From NCBI GenBank assembly GCA_963662575.1, contig OY759723.1, forward strand, positions 2,356,001 to 2,420,000: a stretch of DNA of 64,000 nucleotides. The letters are read 5' to 3'. Source of the DNA: Bin5 sp963662575 (GTDB lineage Bacteria; Chloroflexota; Anaerolineae; Caldilineales; Caldilineaceae). Of the stretch, positions 35,036 to 44,559 are shown in pieces. A program made the position numbers and the translations under genes. The notes below the pieces were generated by a model. It was not told the origin of the DNA, searched no databases, and saw nothing but the letters and a program-made list of their open reading frames with translations. Position 1 is the stretch's first letter, and the number at the start of each line of letters is the position of its first letter.

Positions 35036-35902
35036 ATGACGGAAGACGCCAAAGACCCATTTCGACGCATCGGCATTCTGCACCACCCGCGTAAGCCGGA
35101 ATCGCTTGAACTCGCGGGGCAGATGGAACAGTTTCTACACCGCGCCGGCGTAGACGAAACCTGGCGCCATTCCGCCTGGGATGCTGAAGTCGTCAAATCC
35201 AGACTGCCCGAGGTCGACTTGTTGATCACTCTCGGCGGCGACGGCACCATGCTGCGGGCCGCGCGACTCGGCGCGGCCTTCAACGTACCAATGTTAGGTG
35301 TAAAGATGGGAAGGCTCGGCTTCTTGGCTGAAATCTTTCCCCAGGACTGGCGCTCCCCCTTGGAAAAATTGCTTCAAGGCGATTACTGGATAGAAGAGCG
35401 GTTAATGGTGCGCACACTCGTCGAAAAGGCAAGACCCAATGGCGGCGAGCCCCTGGTTCGCTGTACGTTCGATGCCCTCAACGATGTCGTCCTCAGCCGC
35501 GGCAGCCTCGCTCGCATCGTCCGCGTCAGCGCCAACCTCGATGACGGCTACCTGACCACTTACACCTGCGACGGCCTGATAGTCAGCACTGCCACCGGCA
35601 GCACTGCCTACGCCCTCGCAGCCGGTGGGCCTATCCTGCCGCCGGACCTGCGCAACATTCTCGTAATTCCCGTCGCCCCTCACATGAGCATGGACAGGGC
35701 TGTCGTCCTCTCCGAAGGCACAGAAGTCCGCCTGCGCGTCTATAGCGACCATTCCGCCATGCTTACCGTTGACGGTCAGTTTGAAGTCGAAGTAGACGAT
35801 TCGGATGAAATCGTCGTCAACAGCAGCCCCTATCAGGCCCGCTTTGTCCGCCTTCGCCCCCGCAGCTACTTCTACCAGACGCTCATGGAAAAACTGAAAT
35901 GA
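35036..35902 (+). CDS. nadK: NAD kinase
   Basis: Phosphorylates NAD+ to NADP+. The 288-residue product has the catalytic LITLGGDGTMLRAAR, GVKMGRLGFLAE, the conserved ALNDVVLSRGS (NE/D motif variant) and DGLIVSTATGSTAYALAAGG. It starts divergently from the phosphoesterase with a 119-bp spacer. The N-terminus is about the normal length. Confidence 0.96.
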   Translation: MTEDAKDPFRRIGILHHPRKPESLELAGQMEQFLHRAGVDETWRHSAWDAEVVKSRLPEVDLLITLGGDGTMLRAARLGAAFNVPMLGVKMGRLGFLAEIFPQDWRSPLEKLLQGDYWIEERLMVRTLVEKARPNGGEPLVRCTFDALNDVVLSRGSLARIVRVSANLDDGYLTTYTCDGLIVSTATGSTAYALAAGGPILPPDLRNILVIPVAPHMSMDRAVVLSEGTEVRLRVYSDHSAMLTVDGQFEVEVDDSDEIVVNSSPYQARFVRLRPRSYFYQTLMEKLK

Positions 35903-35967
35903 ACGGCGTGACCCTCACTTGGCGCCCCCTACCGGCGTGCACGTGCCATAGTTGAAAGTGAATTCAG

Positions 35968-36729
35968 ATGTCAGACGAATCGCGCAATCCTGAAAAGGAG
36001 CATTACCGTTCGCTTGATCTGCATGAAGATGCCGGCCAAGAGGAGATCACGCAACAGTTCAGGCGGTTGCAACTGCTGTACCAGCCCGAAACGCTGGAAT
36101 CCGCCGCAGACCGGGCCTATGCCGCACAGAAGCTGGCGGCAGTCGAGAAAGCCTACGAAATTCTCGGGGACCCTGCCCGTCGCGCCATCTATGACGGCAA
36201 GCCCGCCCCCATCGTGGTTGGCAGCGACGGCGAACCGGAAAGCCTGACCTGCGCCAACCACCCGGATCGGGAAACGCTCCTGCGGTGCAACAAATGCGGC
36301 AAACCTATCTGCATCTCCTGCGCCGTGCGTACGCCCGTTGGTTACCGCTGCAACGAATGTGTACGTGAGCAACAGAACATCTACTTCAATGCTCTGGGCC
36401 GGGATAACATTGTCGCCCTGGCTGTTGGATTTGTCCTTACGTTGATCTTCGCCCCAATCGTCGGTTTCCTGCTAAGCAGCATCGGCTTTTTCGGCTTCTT
36501 CATCGCCTTCATTGCCGGTTCCGGCGGCGGAACGCTCGTGGCCCGCGTCATTCGCAGCGCGGTGGGCAACCGGCGCGGCCGCAAACTGCCGCATTGGGCC
36601 CTGGCCGGCATCATTCTGGGCGTGGCGCCCTGGGCGATTTTTTTCCTCCTGGCAGGTGGCAGAGGATTTCTGATGCTGCTCCTCTTTGCCGGTCTGGCCA
36701 TCGCATCAGCCTTTCCCCAGCTTCGCTAG
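35968..36729 (+). CDS. J-like domain / zinc-binding / membrane protein
   Basis: A 253-residue protein. Residues about 10-75 have the shape of a DnaJ domain (YRSLDLHEDAGQEEITQQFR, KAYEILGDPARRAIYDGK), but the HPD motif needed to stimulate DnaK is replaced by YQPE. Residues about 90-130 form a B-box-like zinc module (CANHPDRETLLRCNKCGKPI, then CISC and CNEC). Residues about 145-250 hold three to four membrane helices. nadK is just upstream on the same strand. Function unknown; loss of HPD argues against a standard co-chaperone. Confidence 0.82.
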   Translation: MSDESRNPEKEHYRSLDLHEDAGQEEITQQFRRLQLLYQPETLESAADRAYAAQKLAAVEKAYEILGDPARRAIYDGKPAPIVVGSDGEPESLTCANHPDRETLLRCNKCGKPICISCAVRTPVGYRCNECVREQQNIYFNALGRDNIVALAVGFVLTLIFAPIVGFLLSSIGFFGFFIAFIAGSGGGTLVARVIRSAVGNRRGRKLPHWALAGIILGVAPWAIFFLLAGGRGFLMLLLFAGLAIASAFPQLR

Positions 36730-36934
36730 GGCGCTCGCCTGGAATTTCGCCCTTTGCCGACTCCGGCTTCAGAGGCGTGTGCCCGCTACCCAACAGGATG
36801 TTCTCAAAAGTCTGTCCATACCTGCAACGGGCCTCGTTCTTACGCCAGGGCTTTGAGTCGGCAAGGTCACGAATTCCGGAGACGCCCACGGGGGAGCGGG
36901 CGCCTTCGTCTGGCAGTTGCAGGATTCGACGGCG

Positions 36935-38185
36935 TCAGACCTGATTTGGACGGAGCCTTTCCCTCCAACCCACCTGAACATTGCGCATGTCATAAGCAGA
37001 ACTCAGCCTTCGCCGGCCCCCACTCTTGAACTCACCGATCGCCAGAATGATGAGCGCGGCGCTGGCGTGCCCCGCCAGAATCCAGGCAAGCAGGCCTGAT
37101 TTCCTCACCGCGGAGGCCGGTGGCCCGGCCGTATCCACCGTCTCCAAAAATGTCTCCCCACCCAGCGCCAGCGGTGTACGGCTGGCAGTAGTAAGGACGT
37201 ACACCGTCCCTGTCCTTCCGGTCACAGGCAGCAGTTCGGCAGCCTGGGCATCCTCCAACTCCGCCAGTATTTCCCACTGGGCGCCGCCATCCGTGCTCAT
37301 CGCCACCTGGCCGGACGATCCCTGGTGTACGCCTTCAGCCACAAAGCCTGTAGCGGCATACATTACTTCCGGTTGCACCGGGTCCACCGCCAGGTCGCTG
37401 ATGACAAGCTGATCTCCATCCAGGTTGGCCAGTCCATGATTGACAGAACGCCATGACGCGCCGTCCCAGCTCACCTGCACGCCCGCGCCGGCCGTGCCCG
37501 CATAAACCCTCGGCGGCGACGTGTCAGCGACTGCTACAGCCGTCGGCAAGCCGGGCAGACTGTTGACGGCCACCCACCGCAGACCGTACGCCTCAGCTCG
37601 ATACAGCTTCTCCAGTGTGCGCACAAACGCCAAACCGGCTCCCGTGCTGTCAGCCGCGATTTCCTGCACTGGCTCCTCCAACAGCAGATGTCCGCTGGCA
37701 ATCAGGCCCGGCTCTACCTCTGCGCCTATATCCCGCAGACGATAGACCCCGACTGCATCAGTACCTGCATAAAGCAGCCGGTTGGACGCGTCAAAGGCCA
37801 AAGCGGTTACGCCGCCGACTGTGTCCTGATCCAGGGGGACCTCCATCCAGCCCTCACCGGCATCGCGCGAGACGAAGATGCTGAGCCTGTTGGCAGCACC
37901 GATAAATACGGTCTCCGAATCTGACCGGTCCACTTCTACCGCGTTGACGATCACGCCTCCAGGCACTGCCAGCGGTTTCCAGACGCCGTTGACGCCGGCA
38001 TAGAGCCGGCCCCCATCTACCGCGTAGCTGCGTCCGTTGACCCGCGCCGCCGCCGCATACGCGCGTACCCTATCCAACCCGGTGATAGCGATGCCGTCCT
38101 GCCCTGCTCCCGCGGCCGCGCCGACAGACGCAACGAGAGTCAGTAGCAGAAGGGTCGTTCCTGTCAAAAGTATACGAATAATCAT
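36935..38185 (-). CDS. Exported beta-propeller (BNR/sortilin-like repeat) protein
   Basis: A 416-residue protein from ATG 38185 (GGAGGTT upstream). It has a signal peptide (MIIRILLTGTTLLLLTLVAS) and then repeated units with LYAGTDAVGVYRL, RVYAGTAGAGVQVSWDGASW, SRDAGEGW and MSTDGGAQWEILA, typical of photosynthesis-stability/BNR-type propellers. A C-terminal hydrophobic segment (LLAWILAGHASAALIILAIG) followed by basic residues would anchor it in the membrane. Likely extracellular; no catalytic residues recognised. The 205-bp gap to the J-like gene is convergent and holds no gene. Confidence 0.8.
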   Translation of the reverse strand: MIIRILLTGTTLLLLTLVASVGAAAGAGQDGIAITGLDRVRAYAAAARVNGRSYAVDGGRLYAGVNGVWKPLAVPGGVIVNAVEVDRSDSETVFIGAANRLSIFVSRDAGEGWMEVPLDQDTVGGVTALAFDASNRLLYAGTDAVGVYRLRDIGAEVEPGLIASGHLLLEEPVQEIAADSTGAGLAFVRTLEKLYRAEAYGLRWVAVNSLPGLPTAVAVADTSPPRVYAGTAGAGVQVSWDGASWRSVNHGLANLDGDQLVISDLAVDPVQPEVMYAATGFVAEGVHQGSSGQVAMSTDGGAQWEILAELEDAQAAELLPVTGRTGTVYVLTTASRTPLALGGETFLETVDTAGPPASAVRKSGLLAWILAGHASAALIILAIGEFKSGGRRRLSSAYDMRNVQVGWRERLRPNQV

Positions 38186-38449
38186 GGCTGAACCTCCGTG
38201 ACTCACTTTTCAGACTTTCAATGCCATGATTGTATACCCGTCAGTAATATCCTTCCGGCCAACTGTCGGAACGTTTCCGGACCGTTTTCTTACGATTGAT
38301 TCGTCTCGGGCTGCAGATGCGGGCGCTCAGCCGGCCTGTTCACGGCGTCCTGATTCGGCCTCGGCATATTCCGGTCCTTTCGCTGCACAGGATTCCTGAG
38401 CAAACTGCCAGGCCAGGTCGGGCGTGATTCCAGGAAATTTCGAAACTGC

Positions 38450-38478
38450 TTGCGATGCAATTCTGCGTGTGCTATGAT
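38450..38478 (+). promoter_or_regulatory. Promoter upstream of the LysM lipoprotein gene
   Basis: TTGCGA (38450-38455), 17-base spacer ending TGC, and TATGAT (38473-38478), an extended -10. It lies 185 bases before the ATG at 38663. An 8-bp inverted repeat GAGCCCAG/CTGGGCTC at 38566-38600 sits in the leader. The rest of the 38186-38662 gap shows nothing recognisable. Confidence 0.6.
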
Positions 38479-38662
38479 TTAATTTGCCAGTTAACATCAA
38501 ATGGCAGATCGTCTAACTGAATGCGCTTTTCAGTCCGTTTTCCGTAGGCAGAAAACACTAAAATAGAGCCCAGGGGCAGTTGGCGCCGCCTTCTGGGCTC
38601 GGGTTTCCAGACTTTCGGCTGCAATCAGACAAGCAGTTGGCTTGTAGAAGTGGAGAATATCG

Positions 38663-39643
38663 ATGGGCACGCAGTCGCGCTCACATGGCGAGGCAGTAAC
38701 GCAATTTACAAACGTAAGGTGGATGTCTGCGGTAATGCTGACACTGGCGGCAATTCTCCTGCTCTCAGCATGTACACGCGAGCGCATTGCCGAAGAGGTG
38801 GGCAACTCCCTGGGAACGCAACAAGAGGAACCGGTTGTTATGCAACCGGATACCCCAGAACCAGCAGCAACTGAAACGCCCCTGCCGACACCGGAAGACA
38901 CGCCGGAGCCGACTACGATTACCTATGAAGTCAGACCGGGAGATACCCTCTCCACAATTGCAGATAAGTTCGGCACGGAGATCCAGAGGATTCGCGAGAT
39001 GAACCTGTTGACCACGGACGCTCTGCAAGTCGGTCAAGTGCTTCGTATGCCCTATGTGCCCGGCGTGACTACGCCGGAAGGCATCCCTACGCCCACGGCG
39101 GAGCCTTTCCAGTACACGGTCCAGCAGGGAGATACACTTCTGTCGATTGCGCTCCGTTTCGACACCTCGTTGAATCAGATCGTGAGCATGAACGGTCTGC
39201 GAGACGAGCACAGTCTGAATGTTGGCCAGATATTGGTGATTCCCGGCGTGAGTGACTCCGCTGGTCAGCCGGGCGCAGACCGGAGGGTGGTCGACCCGGT
39301 TCTGTCTCGCACAGCCGGCACGCACACCGTCCGTGCCGGTGAGACTCTGGCCGCCATCGCTGAACTGTACGATGTGACTCTGCCCGAACTTATCGCCTTC
39401 AACAGCAACACGATTACCAATCCACATGTCGTGAAGGAAAACACCGTACTGCGCATTCCCGGACTGACCGCCGCCGATGTCCTCACCCTGAACCGGACAA
39501 CTTACACAGTCCAGGAAGGGGACAGCCTTAGCGCTATTTCCCAGCGGTTCGGCGTCAGCGTAGAGGCGATTATGGCGGCGAATAACATCTCCAATCCCGA
39601 CCTGGTCCGTGTCGGCGATGAACTGATTATTCCCGAAAACTGA
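38663..39643 (+). CDS. LysM-repeat lipoprotein
   Basis: A 326-residue envelope protein. A hydrophobic stretch ends in a lipobox (LLLSAC, Cys about 36), so it is likely lipid-anchored. A Pro/Thr/Glu-rich spacer is followed by four LysM domains (starts near 90 YEVRPGDTLSTIADKFG, 150 YTVQQGDTLLSIALRFD, 222 HTVRAGETLAAIAELYD and 280 YTVQEGDSLSAISQRFG), each ending in an LxIPG-like strand. LysM binds peptidoglycan or other GlcNAc polymers. No enzyme domain is present, so a wall-binding or structural role is likely. GGAG precedes the ATG. Confidence 0.92.
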   Translation: MGTQSRSHGEAVTQFTNVRWMSAVMLTLAAILLLSACTRERIAEEVGNSLGTQQEEPVVMQPDTPEPAATETPLPTPEDTPEPTTITYEVRPGDTLSTIADKFGTEIQRIREMNLLTTDALQVGQVLRMPYVPGVTTPEGIPTPTAEPFQYTVQQGDTLLSIALRFDTSLNQIVSMNGLRDEHSLNVGQILVIPGVSDSAGQPGADRRVVDPVLSRTAGTHTVRAGETLAAIAELYDVTLPELIAFNSNTITNPHVVKENTVLRIPGLTAADVLTLNRTTYTVQEGDSLSAISQRFGVSVEAIMAANNISNPDLVRVGDELIIPEN

Positions 39644-39798
39644 TCTCTGATTCCTTACTAACTGGCTGCCGTCAGCCCGCCAGGAAAGAGCAGGTTAGGC
39701 GCGGGCGTTCCCTTGCATCGCGCAAGACGGATTCCAAACGCGCTCGCTACACCAAAACGCGGGATTCCAGTGAGCGGCAGCTGCTGTCAACTATTCTG

Positions 39799-40488
39799 CT
39801 ATCGTGTTTGGTGTCTGATACCCGCGGGGCTGGCGACAATCAGGTCTGTCACCAGATCGAGGAACAGGCCGTGCTCGACGATGCCGGCCCGTCGCGCCAG
39901 CGCGGCGGCAATGGACTCCGGATCATCCATCGGGCCGAAGCGGCAGTCGAGTATCATATTGCCGCTGTCTGTTCTGAAAGGGCAGCCGTCCGACGCCGTC
40001 CTCACCTGCACAGACGCCCCCAGCAGCTCGATATAGGCCGCATGGCCGCGCAGGCCAAAGGAGATCACCTCCACCGGCAGCGCCCACTGCATACCCAGCC
40101 GCTCGGATAGTTTGCGTTCGTCGACGATGATTATTTCGCGCGCGCTGGCCTGCGCAACAATCTTCTCACGCAGCAACGCGCCGCCCCCGCCTTTGATGAC
40201 TCGCAGTTGAGGGTCTACCTCGTCGGCTCCGTCTATCGTCAAATCTACGCGCGGCTGACTCTCCAGCGTGGTGAGCGGAATGGCCAGCCGACGAGCGTCG
40301 GCGGCCACTTGCTCCGAGCAGGGGACGCCAAGAATATCTGAGAGTGTGCCCACCACCAAGCGTTCGGCAATACATTCAAGCGCCTTCAGTGCCGTACTCC
40401 CGGCGCCCAACCCCACAATCATCCCGGATTCAACACTCGCAACCGCCGCTTCAGCTGCCCGTCGCTTCAGAAAATCTATGTCTTGCAT
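39799..40488 (-). CDS. rpiA: Ribose-5-phosphate isomerase A
   Basis: Interconverts ribose-5-phosphate and ribulose-5-phosphate. Product of 229 residues with GLGAGSTALKALE, the catalytic DLTIDGADEVD, VIKGGGGALLREKIVA and IIVDERKLSERLG. It lies downstream of pgi and transaldolase on the same strand, which fits a pentose-phosphate block. The 111-bp gap to pgi shows no terminator. No ribosome site stands out before the ATG. Confidence 0.96.
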   Translation of the reverse strand: MQDIDFLKRRAAEAAVASVESGMIVGLGAGSTALKALECIAERLVVGTLSDILGVPCSEQVAADARRLAIPLTTLESQPRVDLTIDGADEVDPQLRVIKGGGGALLREKIVAQASAREIIIVDERKLSERLGMQWALPVEVISFGLRGHAAYIELLGASVQVRTASDGCPFRTDSGNMILDCRFGPMDDPESIAAALARRAGIVEHGLFLDLVTDLIVASPAGIRHQTR

Positions 40489-40599
40489 CTGGTTTCTTTA
40501 ACGCGTCGCAATGAAAGGACAATATTTGACAAGGCTCTCTACCCTAACCACTCTCTGCCCATCGTCTGGTCACAGGCCCTGCGATTGAGTGAGTAACCC

Positions 40600-42195
40600 T
40601 TACGCCGCCGCCAATGACCCGACAAGCCGCTCCAACGCTGCTTGCGAGTTTTCCCCTAGATCGATCCGAATCACGCGCCGCCCGGCATCCATGAGCGCCT
40701 GCCGATCTCCCAGCGACTGCGCCTGGATCAGGACGCCAAACGGCAGCGTCGACCGGGGCGAGCCAGGTTCATCGGGAATGTCGACGTCGGCGGTAGGTCT
40801 GTCAGTGAGTTGGATAAAGAGGCCATTGCCGCGATCCCCTTTATGCAACTGGCCGGTCGAGTGGAGAAAACGGGGTCCTAGACCAACAGTCGTTGCCAGC
40901 TTGGTCCGGTCCCGAAGACATTTCTGCATGGTGCCCAGCAGTCTGTTCACGGCGGGGCAGGGCTGTAAGTAAGCTTGGATGCTTATGTAATCCCCCGCTT
41001 CGGCCTGCGTCAGAAATGCCGCCAACGCTTCGCCCGGACTGCCAGGAGGCGCATCTCCTTCCTGCGAGTCAAGGTATACCTGCACGCCGCCGGCTTCATA
41101 CGATGGTTGCGGTTCGGGCAGCCTTCCGCTCTCCATAAAAGCCGACATCATCTGGCGCGACTGTTGCTTTGCCGACTCCACATCCGGCTGATCGAACGGG
41201 TGAATGCCCAGCCGCGCCCCGGCCACCGCGGTGGCAAACTCCCACAGGAAAAACTGTGCCGCCAGGTCGTATCGATCGCGGAAGCGGACGCGGATCACCG
41301 GGTGGCCGGCGTCTATCAGCGCTTGGATCGTCCCATCCTGCGCGCCGGCGTCGCTCCACTGAAGATGAACGAACAACCGGTCCGTGCCGTAAGCGTCGGG
41401 AGATGCCCCCGGCTCGCCCACCACCGGCACAATCCCCGTACCCGATTTGCCCGTGCTCTCGGCGATGAGCTGCTCCAGCCAGTCGGCGAACGAAGCCACT
41501 TCGTCGTCGGCGATGATTGTCAGCTTGTCTCGACCCGCCTTCGCCATCTCCGCCATCATCACGCCAACCTGCGCGCCGGGATTGAGCGATCCGGTAATAT
41601 GCCGCCCGCAGTCGTTCTTCGCCTCCTGACCGCGCCGCAGCAGACGCCGCAGATTCACCCCAACCAGCGCGGCCGGCGTCAGCCCAAAATGGGAAAGCGC
41701 CGAATAGCGGCCGCCTATATTGGGATCGTTGACAAAGACCGCGCGGAAGTTGCAGGCTTCGCCCAATCTGACGAGTTCGGAGCCAGCATCCGTTATGGCG
41801 GTGAAGTGCTTCCCCGCCTCCGATTCGCCCAGCTGCTCCTGCAGCTGATTGTAAAAGAATCTGAACAGGGAAAGCGTTTCCGACGTGGTACCGGATTTGG
41901 TGGCGACGATAAACAGCGTTCGCGCCGGGTCCAGGCCGTCGGCCACACTTTGGACAGCCGCCGGGTGTGTGCTGTCCAATACCCGCAGCGCAATCGCGGC
42001 GCTGTCGAATGTACGCGCAAACACCTCCGGCGCCAAGCTGGAGCCGCCCATTCCCAGCAGGACCGCCTGCGTGTAGCCCTCCTGCTCAACGTCCTGCAGC
42101 AAAGCGCTTATGCAATGACGCTCCTCGTCCATGCGGACTGCAATGTCCAGCCAGCCGAGCCGGTTGGTGATCTCGTCCGGGCTGTCACTCCACAC
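40600..42195 (-). CDS. pgi: Glucose-6-phosphate isomerase domain, open frame without a credible own start
   Basis: Interconverts glucose-6-phosphate and fructose-6-phosphate. From GTG 42195 it reads 531 residues with VLLGMGGSSLAPEVFARTF, the sugar-phosphate loop ATKSGTTSETLSLF and a C-terminal domain. The frame stays open upstream through 42285 (QIEAALEETDRERIVTRIWARSH) with no ATG, GTG or TTG, and that segment matches the linker of transaldolase/Pgi fusion proteins. The family block RIWAR...W...ITNRLGWLDI therefore begins before the GTG. Translation probably enters from the transaldolase frame by a -1 shift at the T run at 42285-42291. Confidence 0.93.
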   Translation of the reverse strand: MWSDSPDEITNRLGWLDIAVRMDEERHCISALLQDVEQEGYTQAVLLGMGGSSLAPEVFARTFDSAAIALRVLDSTHPAAVQSVADGLDPARTLFIVATKSGTTSETLSLFRFFYNQLQEQLGESEAGKHFTAITDAGSELVRLGEACNFRAVFVNDPNIGGRYSALSHFGLTPAALVGVNLRRLLRRGQEAKNDCGRHITGSLNPGAQVGVMMAEMAKAGRDKLTIIADDEVASFADWLEQLIAESTGKSGTGIVPVVGEPGASPDAYGTDRLFVHLQWSDAGAQDGTIQALIDAGHPVIRVRFRDRYDLAAQFFLWEFATAVAGARLGIHPFDQPDVESAKQQSRQMMSAFMESGRLPEPQPSYEAGGVQVYLDSQEGDAPPGSPGEALAAFLTQAEAGDYISIQAYLQPCPAVNRLLGTMQKCLRDRTKLATTVGLGPRFLHSTGQLHKGDRGNGLFIQLTDRPTADVDIPDEPGSPRSTLPFGVLIQAQSLGDRQALMDAGRRVIRIDLGENSQAALERLVGSLAAA

Positions 42196-42260
42196 GCTGT
42201 GGCTCCGAGCCCAGATGCGGGTGACGATGCGCTCCCTGTCGGTCTCCTCCAGAGCAGCCT

Positions 42261-43412
42261 CTATCTGGCCCCGGAGGGCTCCGTAAAAAAATCGGCGCGT
42301 TCTCGCGTCTGGTTGCTGTCCCCGCCGGCGATCGCGGCCACCTTTGCGGAGATTCCCGACATCAACTCATCAAATGAGTCGGCGAAGGCGTCCACGCCAT
42401 CAATCATCAGCTGCGCGGTGATACTGTCCAGATCGAGGCCCAGCTCAGCCAGCTGCGCCAAATGTTGGCGGGCCTGCTCCACATCAGCATCCACGGTGCG
42501 GGCAGCGGTTCCATGATCCAAAAAGGCTTCCAACGTCTCAGGGGGCACCGTATTTACCGTGTGGGGTCCGATCAGTGTATCCAGGTAGAGTGTATCCGGG
42601 TAGTCGGGATTCTTGGTGCTGGTGCTGCCCCACAATGGACGCTGCACACGCGCACCCTGCGCCGCCAGTTTGTCCCAGCGAGGACCGCTGAAAAGCTCGC
42701 TGAAACGGTGGTAGGCCATCTTGGCGTTAGCGATCGCAATCTTCCCCTGAAGGTCGCTGTTGCCGATTTCACTTAGGCTGGCATCCACTTTGCCGTCCAC
42801 CCGGCTGACGAAGAAAGAAGCCACCGAAGCCATTCCACTGAAATCCACGTTTGCGGCAGCCAGCTTCTCCAGACCGTGAATATAGGCCATCGCGCTGTCT
42901 TCGTACTGCTGCAAAGAAAATATCAGGGTGACGTTGATGTTGATACCCTCGCCAGTCAGCGTCTCGATCGCCGGGATGCCCTGCGGTGTGGCCGGCACCT
43001 TGATCATTACATTCGACCGGTCCACCAGGGACGAGAGGAGACGGGCTTCCATGACCGTTCCTTCTGTATCGTAGGCCAGCTTCGGATTTACCTCCAGACT
43101 GACATAGCCGTCCAGCCCGTCCGTGCTGCCATAAACCGGCTGCATGATGTCGCAGGCGCGGCGGATGTCCTGGATGGCGAGCGCCTCGTAAATGTCATTG
43201 ACCGACCTGCCTTCACCCACCAACCGTTCAACCGCGGCATCATAGTCGGTGCTGGCGGTGATCGCCTTCTGGAAAATCGACGGGTTGGACGTAACGCCCC
43301 GAAGACCATTGGCGACCAGTTCACCCAGTTCGCCGGAGTCCAGGAAGGAGCGCCTGATGAAATCCAGCCAGATCGACTGGCCTACTGCCGCCGCTTCTTG
43401 CATCATTGTCAT
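42261..43412 (-). CDS. tal: Transaldolase (mycobacterial/TalB-like long type), N-terminal half of a probable Tal-Pgi fusion
   Basis: Moves a dihydroxyacetone unit between sugar phosphates in the pentose-phosphate pathway. Product of 383 residues from ATG 43412 (AGGAGAAG upstream). Seen: GVTSNPSIFQKAI near residue 45, the Schiff-base lysine in NVMIKVPATPQG, GININVTLIFSLQQY and WGSTSTKNPDYPDTLY. The frame ends ADFFTEPSGAR just after the seven-T run, overlapping the pgi frame. Read straight it is a normal-length transaldolase; read with a -1 slip it continues into Pgi for about 937 residues in total. Confidence 0.95.
   Translation of the reverse strand: MTMMQEAAAVGQSIWLDFIRRSFLDSGELGELVANGLRGVTSNPSIFQKAITASTDYDAAVERLVGEGRSVNDIYEALAIQDIRRACDIMQPVYGSTDGLDGYVSLEVNPKLAYDTEGTVMEARLLSSLVDRSNVMIKVPATPQGIPAIETLTGEGININVTLIFSLQQYEDSAMAYIHGLEKLAAANVDFSGMASVASFFVSRVDGKVDASLSEIGNSDLQGKIAIANAKMAYHRFSELFSGPRWDKLAAQGARVQRPLWGSTSTKNPDYPDTLYLDTLIGPHTVNTVPPETLEAFLDHGTAARTVDADVEQARQHLAQLAELGLDLDSITAQLMIDGVDAFADSFDELMSGISAKVAAIAGGDSNQTRERADFFTEPSGAR
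42285..42291 (-). other. Seven-T slippery run at the tal/pgi frame junction
   Basis: On the minus strand GAT TTT TTT ACG in the tal frame contains T TTT TTT, which fits the X XXY YYZ pattern of -1 frameshift sites. A -1 slip here changes the reading to FFYGALRGQIEAALEETD and joins the pgi frame with no stop. It may be programmed, or the run may have lost one base in nature or in sequencing. Confidence 0.7.
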
Positions 43413-43593
43413 GGTTGCTCTTCTCCTAGAATTCGTCTTTGTCTTGCAATGTGGTGCGTTCGCATAGTTTGGTGGCCCAGTGTGCCGTGCACCATTTAAA
43501 TAGGGGAATATTCAGTGCTGCGTTCAGTCAGCAGTCTGCCCGTCGCTGACTCGTGACTAAGATTCCGCAAAAATGGGCAGAGTGTCAGCATAT

Positions 43594-44388
43594 TCAGTCG
43601 TACTCCGGCACATAGAGAACGGCAGGATCCAATTCGGCATCCCCTCTTCCTTGAATCAGGGCATGTGCTGCCATTGCGCCGCCGATCAAACCGGCGTGAT
43701 TGCGCATCTGGGCTGCCACAATCGGCGCCCGCACGTCAATGTATTTGACATACTTTTGGCTTCGCTTGCTTACGCCTCCGCCAATGATAAACAGATCCGG
43801 CGAAAGCAGAAATTCAACAGTCTGAAAATATCTGTTAAGCCGTTTTCCCCACTTTTCCCAACTCAACTTTTCCCGTTTGCGGGCGCTGCTCGCCGCCCTG
43901 CTCTCGGCGTTGTGGCCGTCAATCTCCAGGTGTCCGAACTCCGTATTTGGTGCCAGATGTCCGTCAACAAAGAGCGCCGAGCCTATGCCAGTGCCCAATG
44001 TAAGCAGCACGACGACCCCGGGTTGGTCTCTGCCCGCGCCAAAGACCATCTCCGCGATTCCGGCCGCATCGGCATCGTTGACGATCGAAGCCGGGCAACC
44101 TGTCACCCGCTCGAACAGCGCCGGGGCATCAGTGCCGATCCATGAACTGTCTACATTTGCGGCTGTGCACACGATACCATTGCGAATCACTGCCGGGAAC
44201 GTGCATCCCATCGGCCCTACCCAACCGAAGTGACGGACAATCTCCAACACTACTTCGGCCATGGCCTGCGGCGTTGACGGATCCGTCGTATCGATGCGCC
44301 GGCGCTTGGTAAGAAGCTCGCCGGTTTCCGCATCCACCACCGCCCCCTTGATGCCGCTACCGCCGATATCAATACCTAAGATGTCCAT
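43594..44388 (-). CDS. ppgK: Polyphosphate glucokinase (ROK family)
   Basis: Phosphorylates glucose using polyphosphate or ATP. The 264-residue product has the ROK phosphate motif LGIDIGGSGIKGAVVD, VVLLTLGTGIGSALFVDGHL, the catalytic aspartate in IVNDADAAG and the PPGK-specific SWEKWGKRLNRYFQTVEFLL with FIIGGGVSK. It lies 181 bp upstream of tal on the same strand, so glucose-6-phosphate would feed directly into Pgi and the pentose-phosphate enzymes. No window gene makes polyphosphate. Confidence 0.93.
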   Translation of the reverse strand: MDILGIDIGGSGIKGAVVDAETGELLTKRRRIDTTDPSTPQAMAEVVLEIVRHFGWVGPMGCTFPAVIRNGIVCTAANVDSSWIGTDAPALFERVTGCPASIVNDADAAGIAEMVFGAGRDQPGVVVLLTLGTGIGSALFVDGHLAPNTEFGHLEIDGHNAESRAASSARKREKLSWEKWGKRLNRYFQTVEFLLSPDLFIIGGGVSKRSQKYVKYIDVRAPIVAAQMRNHAGLIGGAMAAHALIQGRGDAELDPAVLYVPEYD

Positions 44389-44559
44389 CTGTCCCTCCTT
44401 GGGCAGGAACGGAACGCTCCTGGTCCAAACGATAACGGTAAGGTTGCAACAGCCGAGAGTCCCCTCGCGGCACAGTCGTCCTCACTCCATCCGTGGGCCT
44501 GTCTCCTTCCGGAAACAGAGCAAGGTGGGGGATTCCTAATATCTTTTCAATCCACTACG

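Noticed and set aside
40975..42516. 513-codon plus-strand open frame opposite pgi/tal
   Set aside because: Shadow frame; composition is Arg/Pro-rich and no motif is seen.
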